A DNA stretch of 41,222 nucleotides from Bacteroidota bacterium (GCA_013286305.1 JABDFW010000021.1:1-41222); one strand, 5' to 3'. Positions 33,046 through 41,222 are shown, numbered from the stretch's first letter. Numbers and translations are program-made. The notes: a model not told the origin generated them from the letters alone.

Positions 33046-34071
33046 ATGTGGAAAAAGCGGTTGCAAATATTATTATGGTGCCTGTTAGGTTGTGGATGCA
33101 TAGTATTGCTGGTAGCAGCTATACAGGTAAAAAACCGCAAAACATGCAGCGATATACAAATTGCAATAGATGATACCGGGGACAGGATTTTTGTAGATAA
33201 AAAAGATGTGCAAAAAGTATTGACGGATAACAAAGTATTAACGGGAGTACCCACAGAATCTGTTCAATTGGGACTGTTGGAAAATGAACTGGAGAAAAAC
33301 GTATGGGTTAAAGATGCGCAATTGTTCTTTGATAACAACCAGGTATTAACAGTAAAAATAGAGGAGCGCCAGCCTTTAGCAAGGATTTTTACTATGCAGG
33401 GAAGCTCGTTTTATATTGATAGTTCGGCAAGCCGGTTGCCGTTAAGTGAAAAGTTTTCTGCAAAGGTTCCGGTGTTTACTTCTTTTCCGTCTGAAAAAAA
33501 AATGCTTACTGCATCAGACAGCATGGTATTGCAGGATGTAAAACACATTGCGCAATATATTCAGCAGGACAGTTTTTGGATGGCGCAAGTAGCGCAAGTT
33601 GACATAACTCCGCAACATACTTATGAAATGATACCTGTACTTGGCAACCAGGTAATAGTTATAGGAAATGCAGAAGGCCTTGATAAAAAATTTAAAAAGC
33701 TGTTTGCGTTCTATAAGCAGGTATGGAGTAAAACCGGGTTTGAAAAATATGAAAGGATAGATGTGCAGTACGCAGGCCAGGTAATAGCAATAAAAAGGGG
33801 CTTTATAACACCGGTAACAGATTCTGCAATGGCAATGCAGCAATACAGTACCGGGTTGGCAAACATGCACGCAGTAGTAAGAGATACTTTATATGCCGGA
33901 GCCGAAAGAAGGGAAACGGATAGTAGTTCAGCCAGTGATCCTAATGTAAAAAAAGGGAAACTGCCAGGCAGAAATGGAAAGCCTGGCACAATAAGAAATG
34001 GAGCTGTTAGAAATGCAAAACAAGGAGCGAAAAAGAAGCGCAAGCCTGTTTTGCAAAGAAACGGGGGTTAG
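33046..34071 (+). CDS. ftsQ: Cell division protein FtsQ
   Basis: The 341-residue bitopic protein has a short basic N-terminus, one membrane helix (LLWCLLGCGCIVLLVAAI), then a POTRA-like region (ISTEP: DRIFVDKKDVQKVLTD; WVKDAQLFFDNNQVLTVKIEERQPLARIF in pieces) and the FtsQ beta domain up to about residue 280. It anchors the FtsQ-FtsL-FtsB subcomplex that relays between FtsA/FtsZ and FtsWI. Identification rests on architecture and on the murC-ftsQ-ftsA order. The last 45 residues are a strongly basic, low-complexity tail (VKKGKLPGRNGKPG; GAKKKRKPVLQRNGG) that would face the periplasm. Confidence 0.93.
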   Translation: MWKKRLQILLWCLLGCGCIVLLVAAIQVKNRKTCSDIQIAIDDTGDRIFVDKKDVQKVLTDNKVLTGVPTESVQLGLLENELEKNVWVKDAQLFFDNNQVLTVKIEERQPLARIFTMQGSSFYIDSSASRLPLSEKFSAKVPVFTSFPSEKKMLTASDSMVLQDVKHIAQYIQQDSFWMAQVAQVDITPQHTYEMIPVLGNQVIVIGNAEGLDKKFKKLFAFYKQVWSKTGFEKYERIDVQYAGQVIAIKRGFITPVTDSAMAMQQYSTGLANMHAVVRDTLYAGAERRETDSSSASDPNVKKGKLPGRNGKPGTIRNGAVRNAKQGAKKKRKPVLQRNGG

Positions 34072-34100
34072 GAATTGAAGAAAAACTTAAGAAAAAAACA

Positions 34101-34116
34101 ATTATTAATTAATAAT
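34101..34116. repeat. 16-bp perfect AT palindrome between ftsQ and ftsA
   Basis: ATTATTAATTAATAAT is its own reverse complement and lies 25 bp before the ftsA ATG. Chance is plausible in AT-rich DNA; a protein-binding site or part of an ftsA promoter is possible. Confidence 0.35.
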
Positions 34117-34141
34117 AAACAAACAACTAAAACACACATAT

Positions 34142-35518
34142 ATGAATCCACATGAAGCACCAATCATCGTTGGTCTTGATATTGGCACAACAAAAATTGC
34201 TGCCATAGCGGGTCGTAAAAATGAATACGATAAACTGGAGATACTCGGCTTTGGCCGTGCTAACAGCAATGGTGTTCAACATGGCCAGGTGTTGAACATT
34301 GATCAAACAATTAAGGGCATACAGGCGGCACTTGCCAACTGTGCAGCCAGTAATCCCGACCTGGAGATCAATGAAGTGTATGTGGGTGTGGCGGGCCATC
34401 ATATTAAAAGCCTTCAAACCCGTGGCGACATCGTACGCCAGAACCCCGATACCGAAATTGAACAATGGGAGGTGGATCAGCTTGTGGAAAACCAGCGAAA
34501 AACATTCATTCCCGCAGGCGACCAGATCATTGATGTTATACCACAGGAATTTCATGTGGATAATAACCACAATATTGTTGTACCAGTTGGTGTTAACGGA
34601 GTGAAATTGGGGGCTAATTTTCACATCATCACAGGCGATAGAAATGCCATACGCAATATAAACCGTGCGGTTGAACGAAGCGGTTTAAAAACAAAAGACC
34701 TTGTATTGCAGCCGCTTGCTTCTGCGAGCGCGGTAATGAGTGATATAGACCTTGAAGCCGGTGTAGCCATACTGGATATAGGCGGTGGTACAAGCGACCT
34801 GGCTATATTTTGTGAAGGTATTTTAAAGCACACAGCCGTTATACCTTTTGGCGGGGAGAATATTACGAACGATATTAAAACAGGGCTTGGCGTGTTAAAG
34901 ATACAGGCCGAGCAAATGAAAATTCAGTTTGGCAGTGCGCTGGTAAATGAAACAAAAAGTAATGCAGTTATTACTATCCCGGGTTTAAAAGGCATGCCTG
35001 CAAAAGAAATAAGTGTACAAAATCTTGCACATATTATACAGGCGAGAATGACGGAAATTCTTGAGTTTGTTACCTACCATCTAAAACAGGTTGAGCTTGA
35101 CACCAGGGCATTAAGCGGAGGAATAATACTAACCGGCGGCGGATCGCAGCTAATGCATTTAAAACAACTAACCGAATATGTTACCGGGTTAAGTGCACGC
35201 ATTGGTTTTCCCAATGAACACCTTGCTGCTAACCATATTGAAGAGCTTACAAAACCTATGTATTCAACCTGTATTGGTTTAATACTAAAAGGGTATAATG
35301 ATTTTGAGCATAAGCGTAAAGAATTTGAGAGTAAATATCCAAAAGTTGAGGTACCAGAAAATTTTAAAAAAGAAGGGAAGGGAATAATAAGCGACCAGGT
35401 AATAAAAGAAGAAAGGTTAAAAGCGCCAAAACGCAAAAAACTTAGCAGCGTTTGGGATATGTTTAAAGATGGGCTGATAGATGTTTTTAAAGAAGAACCT
35501 GATAAAGTGTTGAAATAA
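34142..35518 (+). CDS. ftsA: Cell division protein FtsA
   Basis: FtsA is the actin-like membrane tether of the Z ring. The 458-residue protein has phosphate-1 IVGLDIGTTKIAAIAG, the 1C/SHS2 region (INEVYVGVAGHHIKSLQTRG in part), phosphate-2 AILDIGGGTSDLAIF, and the adenosine motif IILTGGGSQLMHL. After residue 395 there is a charged linker and a C-terminal amphipathic helix (LSSVWDMFKDGLIDVFKEE) that should bind the membrane. It is 70 bp after ftsQ and 96 bp before ftsZ, the widest gaps late in the cluster, so separate promoters are possible. Confidence 0.98.
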   Translation: MNPHEAPIIVGLDIGTTKIAAIAGRKNEYDKLEILGFGRANSNGVQHGQVLNIDQTIKGIQAALANCAASNPDLEINEVYVGVAGHHIKSLQTRGDIVRQNPDTEIEQWEVDQLVENQRKTFIPAGDQIIDVIPQEFHVDNNHNIVVPVGVNGVKLGANFHIITGDRNAIRNINRAVERSGLKTKDLVLQPLASASAVMSDIDLEAGVAILDIGGGTSDLAIFCEGILKHTAVIPFGGENITNDIKTGLGVLKIQAEQMKIQFGSALVNETKSNAVITIPGLKGMPAKEISVQNLAHIIQARMTEILEFVTYHLKQVELDTRALSGGIILTGGGSQLMHLKQLTEYVTGLSARIGFPNEHLAANHIEELTKPMYSTCIGLILKGYNDFEHKRKEFESKYPKVEVPENFKKEGKGIISDQVIKEERLKAPKRKKLSSVWDMFKDGLIDVFKEEPDKVLK

Positions 35519-35552
35519 ATAATAGCTGTGAGGCTAAAAAAAATACTTAAAA

Positions 35553-35571
35553 TATAAGCGTTAAGCTTATA
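35553..35571 (+). promoter_or_regulatory. Hairpin in ftsA-ftsZ spacer
   Basis: TATAAGC (35553-35559) and GCTTATA (35565-35571) form a perfect 7-bp stem around GTTAA, 44 bp before the ftsZ ATG. There is no T tract. It may be an RNA-processing or regulatory hairpin that sets the ftsZ to ftsA ratio, or an operator. Confidence 0.4.
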
Positions 35572-35614
35572 ACTATATGCTAAAGAAATTACTTACTAAC
35601 CTTATTTAAATTCG

Positions 35615-37528
35615 ATGAGTATGATACATTTTGATTTGCCCAAACAAAAGTCGTCCATAATTAAAGTGCTGGGCGTGGGTGGTGGCGGAAGCAATGCTGT
35701 AAACTATATGTTTTCGCAGGATATTGAAAACGTAGATTTTGTTATCTGCAATACAGATGTTAAAGCGCTTGAACAAAGCAAAGTGCCTAATAAAATTCAG
35801 TTGGGGCCACTGCTTACGCAAGGCCTTGGCGCGGGAGCTAACCCCGAAGTTGGCAGGCAGGCGACAGAAGAATCATTAGAAGAGATAAGGCGCATATTGG
35901 AAGTAAATACCAAAATGGCGTTTATTACAGCCGGTATGGGCGGCGGCACAGGAACGGGCGGCGCACCTATTATTTCAAAAATATGCCGCGACCTGGGAAT
36001 ATTAACAGTAGGCATTGTTACAACGCCGTTTGGCTTTGAAGGGCCACGCCGTTTAAAACAGGCAGAAGAAGGCATACGGCAACTACAGCCCTATGTTGAT
36101 ACATTGCTTGTTATAAGCAATGATAAATTGCGTGTACAATACGGCGATCTTAAAATGAAGGAAGCTTTTTACAAAGCTGATAATGTACTTGCCACTGCAG
36201 CAAAATGTATTACAGATATCATCAACAGCCGCGGGCATATTATTGTTGACTTTGCCGATGTATGCACAGTAATGAAAAACGGCGGTGTGGCCATATTGGG
36301 AAGTGCTGTTGCTGAAGGTGAGAACAGGGCCCAGCGTGCCATTGAAGAAGCACTAAATTCGCCTTTGCTGAATGATAGTGAGATATTTGGCGCTAAATGG
36401 ATATTAATAAATATTAATAGTGCGGATGGTGAACATGAATGTACAATGGATGAACTGGAGATTATTAATAATTACCTGCGTGCACAGGCCGGCGAAAACA
36501 CCGACGTGATTGTAGGTATGGGAAATGATAACTCGCTTGACCGGAAAATAGGCATTACCTTAATAGCGACAGGGTTTGAGCACAAAGATCCATTTACGAA
36601 AGCGGAGGTTGCTCATAAAAAACCGGAGCAGAAGGAAGAAAAGATTGTAATGACATTAGGCGTGGAGGGCGAAGAGAAAAAAATGTATAACCAGCAACCG
36701 TTGCCTTTTGAAGATAAAGACCCCTTTGCGCCACGCATAGCGGTGGCAGAAGCACTTAAAGTGTCTGCACTTCAGGAAGAGGCGAAACAACCTATATCAT
36801 TTGCTGCATCTGAACCAACAAAAACAATCTTTTTTGAATTAACACCTCCGGTTGTTATGCCTGTGCAGCATAAAGAACCTGAACAACCAAAAAAACAGGA
36901 ACCGGCAGAGCCCTTGCTTCAAATGCAGTTAGTTGAAAAACAAGTTGAAAGCAAGCCTGCTTTACGCAATGGTTTTTTATCGAAGCCTGCTAATATTTAC
37001 TCCGAAGAGCAACGGGATTTTTCCCATTCAAACAGGGAAGTAAGGCCAATGCAACAAACAATAGTAAAACCTGCAGAACCAATGCAGCCTGCTTTGAAGC
37101 AGGAACCCGTAATGCAGGAGGAGGCGTCTAAACCGGTGATGAAATTTCAACCATTAGTACCCGAAGAGACGATTGAGTTTACCTTAACAATCAAGGAGGA
37201 GGCGGAAGCGCCTTCTGCTGCCCCGGTATCATCTTTCTCACAGCCGCCGGTTAATGATTATAGTGAAGAAGAAGATCAAAGGCGCCGGGCAGCGGAGCGT
37301 ATTAATAAGCTGAGAAATATTTCTTTTAATATGAACACAAACCATGATGCTTCCGGCGAGTTTGAAAATGTGCCCGCTTATGTGCGCAGAAATATGGAAC
37401 TGTTTGGCAGCACATTAACATCGGTAGAAAATTATTACAGCAAGGTTAGCGTTAATAAAAAAGAAGAAAATGATAAGGCTGAAATTTCTACCCTTAACAG
37501 ATTTTTGGATGGCAAAAAACCAGATTAA
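35615..37528 (+). CDS. ftsZ: Cell division GTPase FtsZ, long-linker form
   Basis: FtsZ is the tubulin-like GTPase that forms the division ring. The start ATG at 35615 (MSMIHFDLPKQKSSIIKVLGVGGGGSNAVN in pieces) fits the family. The tubulin signature GGGTGTGGAP is near residues 109-118, GFEGPRRLKQAEEG follows, and the fold ends near residue 325. Then comes an exceptionally long linker (about 325-620) rich in Glu, Pro, Gln and Lys, with repeated EPxxP/KQEP phrases. The end, ISTLNRFLDGKKPD, looks like the conserved C-terminal peptide that binds FtsA. At 637 residues it is far longer than E. coli FtsZ (383). It closes the cluster. Confidence 0.99.
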   Translation: MSMIHFDLPKQKSSIIKVLGVGGGGSNAVNYMFSQDIENVDFVICNTDVKALEQSKVPNKIQLGPLLTQGLGAGANPEVGRQATEESLEEIRRILEVNTKMAFITAGMGGGTGTGGAPIISKICRDLGILTVGIVTTPFGFEGPRRLKQAEEGIRQLQPYVDTLLVISNDKLRVQYGDLKMKEAFYKADNVLATAAKCITDIINSRGHIIVDFADVCTVMKNGGVAILGSAVAEGENRAQRAIEEALNSPLLNDSEIFGAKWILININSADGEHECTMDELEIINNYLRAQAGENTDVIVGMGNDNSLDRKIGITLIATGFEHKDPFTKAEVAHKKPEQKEEKIVMTLGVEGEEKKMYNQQPLPFEDKDPFAPRIAVAEALKVSALQEEAKQPISFAASEPTKTIFFELTPPVVMPVQHKEPEQPKKQEPAEPLLQMQLVEKQVESKPALRNGFLSKPANIYSEEQRDFSHSNREVRPMQQTIVKPAEPMQPALKQEPVMQEEASKPVMKFQPLVPEETIEFTLTIKEEAEAPSAAPVSSFSQPPVNDYSEEEDQRRRAAERINKLRNISFNMNTNHDASGEFENVPAYVRRNMELFGSTLTSVENYYSKVSVNKKEENDKAEISTLNRFLDGKKPD

Positions 37529-37558
37529 ATCTTTCGGAGAATATGATGTTTTAGTTGT

Positions 37559-37588
37559 TCCCCCGGTTTCGTTCCGGGGGATTTTTTT
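37559..37588 (+). terminator. Rho-independent terminator after ftsZ
   Basis: CCCCCGG (37560-37566) pairs with CCGGGGG (37574-37580), plus an outer T-A pair, around TTTCGTT, followed by seven T (37582-37588). It is the only strong terminator seen in the dcw region and marks the end of the cluster. Confidence 0.95.
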
Positions 37589-37625
37589 GTATGTTTATGC
37601 AGCAAAAGATTAAAATTAATGTATT

Positions 37626-38147
37626 ATGAAAGTGATAGAAAAACCAAAAGAAGGAGAATATAGCCCCCACGCAATAGCTTATATATGCCTGTTGCCTGGT
37701 GACGGGCTTGTATTGAAACATTTAAAAAGTAATTTTGAAAAGCTAAAAGATTTAATTTATTCATTACCTGCAGAAAAACTTACCTATTCTTATGCAAGGG
37801 GTAAATGGACTATTAAGGAAATACTGTTGCATATTATAGATGATGAACGTATTTATGCATACCGAGCACTGCGCATTGCCAGAAATGATAAAACAGTTTT
37901 ACCAGGTTTTGCGCAGGACGATTATGTGCCATATTCAAAGGCAAATGAAAGAAGTCTTGAAAGTATATTTGAGGAATACTATGCTGTAAGAAGCTCAACA
38001 GTTTTATTATTTGAAAGTTTTAACGATGATGATCTTATGCGTTCAGGTATAGCAGATGAGCATGCCATGAGTGTTCGTGCGGCTGCCTATCATATTGCAG
38101 GGCATGAACTGCATCATTTAAATATTATTAAAACAAAATACCTGTAA
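37626..38147 (+). CDS. DinB family protein
   Basis: The 173-residue protein fits the DinB/YfiT four-helix-bundle fold: W-T-I-K-E-I-L-L-H (metal-ligand His) followed by DDERIYAYRALRIARND, a central segment FAQDDYVPYSKANERS, and HIAGHELHHLNIIKTKYL at the end with the other metal His residues. Such proteins are metal-dependent and may act in thiol transfer or detoxification; the substrate is unknown. The gene is alone, downstream of the ftsZ terminator and convergent with the next gene. Confidence 0.92.
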   Translation: MKVIEKPKEGEYSPHAIAYICLLPGDGLVLKHLKSNFEKLKDLIYSLPAEKLTYSYARGKWTIKEILLHIIDDERIYAYRALRIARNDKTVLPGFAQDDYVPYSKANERSLESIFEEYYAVRSSTVLLFESFNDDDLMRSGIADEHAMSVRAAAYHIAGHELHHLNIIKTKYL

Positions 38148-38220
38148 CTTAATATTTATGCCCAAAGCACCGGGTTATCAATACTTTTTCCGTTAACACA
38201 AAATTCATCCTAAGACACTA

Positions 38221-39846
38221 TTACTTACTTATATCAAGTTTAGCAAATGCAAGGTTCTTATTACGGTAATTACATGGGAATATCATAGAATTTTCATCAA
38301 CCTGCACTCCCTGGTCAAGCAGTAATTCATAATCATCATTGTTTGTCATAATAGGTTTTGACAATATATTACCATCGGGGTCAAGAATTATTTGTACAAA
38401 CGTCTCCTTATCTTTTGTCAGTATTTTTTTACAAATAAAATTAAGTGTTTCACCAGAATTGATCAAAGCATATTTTGATACGTATGTGAAGGCATCAGCA
38501 TCATCACCGCTGTTTACTGCCTGTGACCACATTATTTTATTCTCACTGCCATTTATGCGGAATAAAGACATAGTTGAATTAATATTATCCTGTGGTAAAT
38601 CTTTTTTAGGTTTAAAATTCCTGTGATTATTTGGAGTATAATACCCGGGAGCGTTATACTCATCATAAGAAACATTGCTGGCAGCTTCAAATAAATTTGA
38701 CGGACCGGATGTTAAATTTGAGTAATTATAATCAAGCCCGTCATTATTCGCTGCATACAGGTTATCCTGTAAACTATTAGCTTTTGTAAGCACAATTGTA
38801 TAACTATTGTCGGTTAAAGCAATTACATCCTTCGCGGCTGTTTTTTGGCTATATTTATTTTGTAAATTAATGTCGGTAAAATTTTGCACTGTATATAAAG
38901 TATCGGTGTTTAAACTTTCCAGGTTCTCATTAACCACCCAGCTAAAGACGCCTCCTTTTTTTTCGGTGCCTGACTTAGCGGCAGATGTGCGATGATTTTG
39001 ATACCATAATGCATAAATAATATATTGCTGCTTAAGATTGTTCAATTTAATATTTATATCGGTTAAGTACTTATTTGTAAAGTCGCAAATACTGCTTGTG
39101 CACTCACTGTTATTTGCAGCGGATTTATATATTATTAAATGAGAGCCCGTATCGGTGTTTTGAGAAATATATTCCGCGAAAAAAAGATTGCCTGCATTAT
39201 CAAGGCGCATAGGGGAGAATGTGATATTAAAGTCCTGGTAATAAGGAATTGAAATTGTTTTTTGCAGTAGATTTTTTACATTATCCTGTAAAAAGTATAA
39301 CGAATAATCGAGCTGCATTTGTTTCGCAGATGAGTTAAGTATGTCTTTAACAAGCGCAAAGTATTTTTTATTATCGGCTATAACTACTTCGTATCCTCCA
39401 CCCGGGTAGTTGTTTTTTAAAATATTTGTTGATAATATTGTTTCAACAGGTTGTAATAATTCTCCTGCTCCATTAAAATTCGCTAATTGGCAATAGAAGT
39501 TATGTTTTGAAAATATTTGCGCAATGACCGAAAAACTGTTTTTCCTGTTGATAAAGTTAAACTGGTAAACATTCTCGGACAGAAATACGTTAATCTTTTC
39601 ACGCCTTTTAAGTTTCATGCGATCATCATAAACAAGAAGCACCGAATTATGATACTGGGGCTGATATTCCCAAACGAGGGTGTTTGATGAAACATTGCCG
39701 ATAATTGCGGTTTCAGCTTCAGGCAGGATTACGTTTTCGCTTGAAGAGAAGAATATTTTTTGAGCCTTTATGGCTGGGTATGAACTTAGCATTATTGCAA
39801 AAGCAATTATGCTCCTGTATTTGATACAGGAAAGACTAGCAAACAT
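38221..39846 (-). CDS. Secreted protein of unknown function, 541 aa
   Basis: The start is set at the ATG at 39846 (MFASLSCIKYRSIIAFAIML), giving a signal peptide cleaved near AIKA-QKIFF; the longer frame adds 18 unlikely residues. No family is recognised. The protein is rich in Asn, Ser and Tyr and alternates short beta strands (VWEYQPQYHNSVLLVYDD; ISYYQDFNITFSPMRLDNAGNLFFAEY in part; YTIVLTKANSLQDN), with recurrent 'D-x-x-G-N-L/I' turns that suggest a beta-propeller-like fold. No Type IX sorting domain, lipobox or membrane segment is seen at the C-terminus. It is probably periplasmic or exported and lineage-specific. Confidence 0.85.
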   Translation of the reverse strand: MFASLSCIKYRSIIAFAIMLSSYPAIKAQKIFFSSSENVILPEAETAIIGNVSSNTLVWEYQPQYHNSVLLVYDDRMKLKRREKINVFLSENVYQFNFINRKNSFSVIAQIFSKHNFYCQLANFNGAGELLQPVETILSTNILKNNYPGGGYEVVIADNKKYFALVKDILNSSAKQMQLDYSLYFLQDNVKNLLQKTISIPYYQDFNITFSPMRLDNAGNLFFAEYISQNTDTGSHLIIYKSAANNSECTSSICDFTNKYLTDINIKLNNLKQQYIIYALWYQNHRTSAAKSGTEKKGGVFSWVVNENLESLNTDTLYTVQNFTDINLQNKYSQKTAAKDVIALTDNSYTIVLTKANSLQDNLYAANNDGLDYNYSNLTSGPSNLFEAASNVSYDEYNAPGYYTPNNHRNFKPKKDLPQDNINSTMSLFRINGSENKIMWSQAVNSGDDADAFTYVSKYALINSGETLNFICKKILTKDKETFVQIILDPDGNILSKPIMTNNDDYELLLDQGVQVDENSMIFPCNYRNKNLAFAKLDISK

Positions 39847-40033
39847 AAAATTACAATTTAGTGGTGTTTTTCTGTGATCTATCAGTTTCAAAAACAACAT
39901 TTATGCCTGCTAATAATTTCTATGCATTTTATAATTACATTAACATTTATATTCGGTCAACCAAGCAGCGTCAATAGTCACTTAAAAATGTATTGCTATG
40001 TTTTGCAATCAATTATACAGGAAATAAGCCGGG

Positions 40034-40050
40034 TAAAATGTAACATTTTA
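40034..40050. promoter_or_regulatory. Inverted repeat TAAAATGT-A-ACATTTTA upstream of epimerase gene
   Basis: Two perfect 8-bp arms surround a single A, 32 bp before the ATG at 40082, in the 235-bp divergent spacer. The form is that of a dimeric regulator's operator. The rest of the spacer is AT-rich with no clear TAnnTTTG box. Confidence 0.45.
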
Positions 40051-40081
40051 GGTTTTAATTCCTTCGATTAAAAAAAAATAT

Positions 40082-41032
40082 ATGCTTTCAGTACTTATTA
40101 CAGGTGGCACAGGAGTAATTGGTAAACGCTTATCTTCAATGCTTGTGGAAAAAGGTTACCATGTAATTATTTTAACCAGGCAGCAGTCTTTAATAAACGG
40201 TGAAATAAAAGACAAAGAGGCCGGCCTGCATTATGCTTATTGGAACGTAGAAAAAAGTGAGATAGATAAAAACGCCGTTACAAATACCGATTATGTTATT
40301 CATCTCGCAGGCGCCGGTGTAGCGGACAAACGCTGGACAGAAAAGAGAAAAACTGAAATTGTTGAAAGCCGCACTAAAAGCAGCGCTTTATTAATAAAGG
40401 CTTTGCGTGAAAATGATAATAAAGTGAAAGCTGTTATAAGCGCTTCCGCCATTGGCTGGTATGGACCGGACACGACAGAATCTTTAAAGAGAGGGTTTAG
40501 CGAAAGTGAAAAACCCACAGACGATTTTTTAGGAAATACCTGCCTTTTGTGGGAGGAAAGTATTGAACCGGTAATGGAACTGGGCAAGCGCCTGGTGAGG
40601 CTAAGAACCGGCATTGTATTAAGCAATGATGGTGGTGCATTTGCAGAATTTAGAAAGCCGCTTAAGGCCGGCATTGCAGCAATATTAGGTACAGGCAGGC
40701 AGACAATAAGCTGGATACATATAGAGGATATTTGCCGGATATATTTATACGCCCTTGAAAATGAAAAACTGGAGGGTATTTATAATGCGGCAGCGCCAAA
40801 ACCGGTAAATAATAAAACGCTTGTATTACAAATAGCAAAGCAATTGCATGGTAATTTTTTTGTTGCTATGCCCGTCCCCGCATTTATACTAAAAATAGTT
40901 TTGGGTGAAATGAGCATTGAAGTGCTTAAAAGCACAACCGTAAGCTCAAAGAAAATCATGGCAGCGGGGTTTAAATTTTTGCATCCATCTATTGAAACTG
41001 CAGTTGAAGCGCTTATAAGTAAACCGAAATGA
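40082..41032 (+). CDS. TIGR01777 family SDR-type epimerase-like protein
   Basis: The 316-residue protein begins with the NAD(P)-binding Rossmann motif LITGGTGVIGKRL, then has VIHLAGAGVADKRWTEKRK, a SASAIGWYG active-site region, RTGIVLSNDGGAF, SWIHIEDICR and YNAAAPKPVNN. The C-terminal DUF1731-like segment ends with KSTTVSSKKIMAAGFKFLHPS. This matches the TIGR01777/SDR39U1 family (E. coli YfcH). The reaction is unknown, though some members have been tied to division or wall phenotypes. It stands convergent to the next gene, only 7 bp apart. Confidence 0.95.
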   Translation: MLSVLITGGTGVIGKRLSSMLVEKGYHVIILTRQQSLINGEIKDKEAGLHYAYWNVEKSEIDKNAVTNTDYVIHLAGAGVADKRWTEKRKTEIVESRTKSSALLIKALRENDNKVKAVISASAIGWYGPDTTESLKRGFSESEKPTDDFLGNTCLLWEESIEPVMELGKRLVRLRTGIVLSNDGGAFAEFRKPLKAGIAAILGTGRQTISWIHIEDICRIYLYALENEKLEGIYNAAAPKPVNNKTLVLQIAKQLHGNFFVAMPVPAFILKIVLGEMSIEVLKSTTVSSKKIMAAGFKFLHPSIETAVEALISKPK

Positions 41033-41039
41033 AATTTAT

Positions 41040-41222
41040 TTACAGATCATCTGTCTCAAATTTACGTTTGCATATAAAGTAGTAAGCCAATAAATATATC
41101 CCTGAAGCAATGAGTAAATAAGGAATATTTGGTTCTTTTGTGATCATTTTCACTGCATTTTTAAAAAAAGGAAATGGTATAAGGTTGGAACTCGCGCGCA
41201 AAGGAAAATAATCACCTACACC
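41040..41222 (-). CDS. C-terminal 60 residues of a membrane protein (cut by window edge)
   Basis: Read on the minus strand, the frame is open from the window edge to a TAA at 41040. The last 60 residues include a hydrophobic helix (IPYLLIASGIYLLAYYFICK) and a charged tail ending in KRKFETDDL. A final helix followed by a basic/acidic tail ending in DL is common at the end of ABC-2-type permease subunits, but this is only a guess. The close convergent spacing to the epimerase gene supports a real gene. Confidence 0.7.
   Translation of the reverse strand, partial: GVGDYFPLRASSNLIPFPFFKNAVKMITKEPNIPYLLIASGIYLLAYYFICKRKFETDDL

Overview
This window is a 41 kb piece of a Bacteroidota chromosome, most likely family Chitinophagaceae or a close relative. 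The reasons are the AT-rich composition, promoters of the TTG-N19-TAnnTTTG type, few Shine-Dalgarno sites, an isolated atpD-atpC pair, lineage-typical families (DUF5686 with a carboxypeptidase-regulatory-like domain, MG2 plus TonB-plug protein, YqgE/AlgH, FtsL-like protein, very long FtsZ) and a Bacteroidota-style division and cell-wall (dcw) cluster. No rRNA, tRNA, CRISPR array, prophage or insertion sequence was recognised.

Layout. 1-2.3 kb: 3' part of an M1 aminopeptidase, then a VapBC-like toxin-antitoxin pair. 2.4-10.1 kb: YifB/ComM ATPase, a secreted MG2/plug protein, a secreted alpha/beta hydrolase, and a DUF5686 outer-membrane protein on the minus strand. 10.1-10.5 kb: a 417-bp gap with short repeats. 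10.5-13.2 kb: an acidic protein coupled to an AI-2E-family permease (minus), divergent from a three-gene membrane cassette (YtxH, holin-like, glycine-rich small protein) resembling enterobacterial YqjD-YqjE-YqjK. 13.4-15.3 kb: atpD-atpC with a clear terminator. 15.4-17.4 kb: DUF4136 lipoprotein and a beta-barrel protein, then convergent YqgE. 17.5-20.5 kb: a histidine kinase without a response regulator, then queA and a DUF3052 gene (minus).

20.6-37.6 kb is the dcw cluster, all on the plus strand: mraZ, rsmH, ftsL-like, ftsI, murE, mraY, murD, ftsW, murG, murC, ftsQ, ftsA, ftsZ, closed by a strong terminator. Lipid II precursors are built by MurC, MurD and MurE, anchored by MraY, completed by MurG, and polymerised and cross-linked at the septum by FtsW and FtsI under FtsZ/FtsA/FtsQ/FtsL. 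murF, ddl and ftsB are not in the cluster. Upstream of mraZ is a 10-bp-periodic array that looks like MraZ operator boxes. 37.6-41.2 kb: DinB-like protein, a lineage-specific secreted protein, a TIGR01777 epimerase-like protein, and the C-terminus of a membrane protein.

The most unusual signals are in the fine structure. The N-termini of MurD, MurG and MurC share a leader absent from typical family members; the murG and murC start regions match at 30 of 34 positions. Short palindromes lie in frame inside mraY and murC, with weaker ones in murD and murG. Degenerate tandem 7-8-mers sit at several gene boundaries, and one array lies inside queA.
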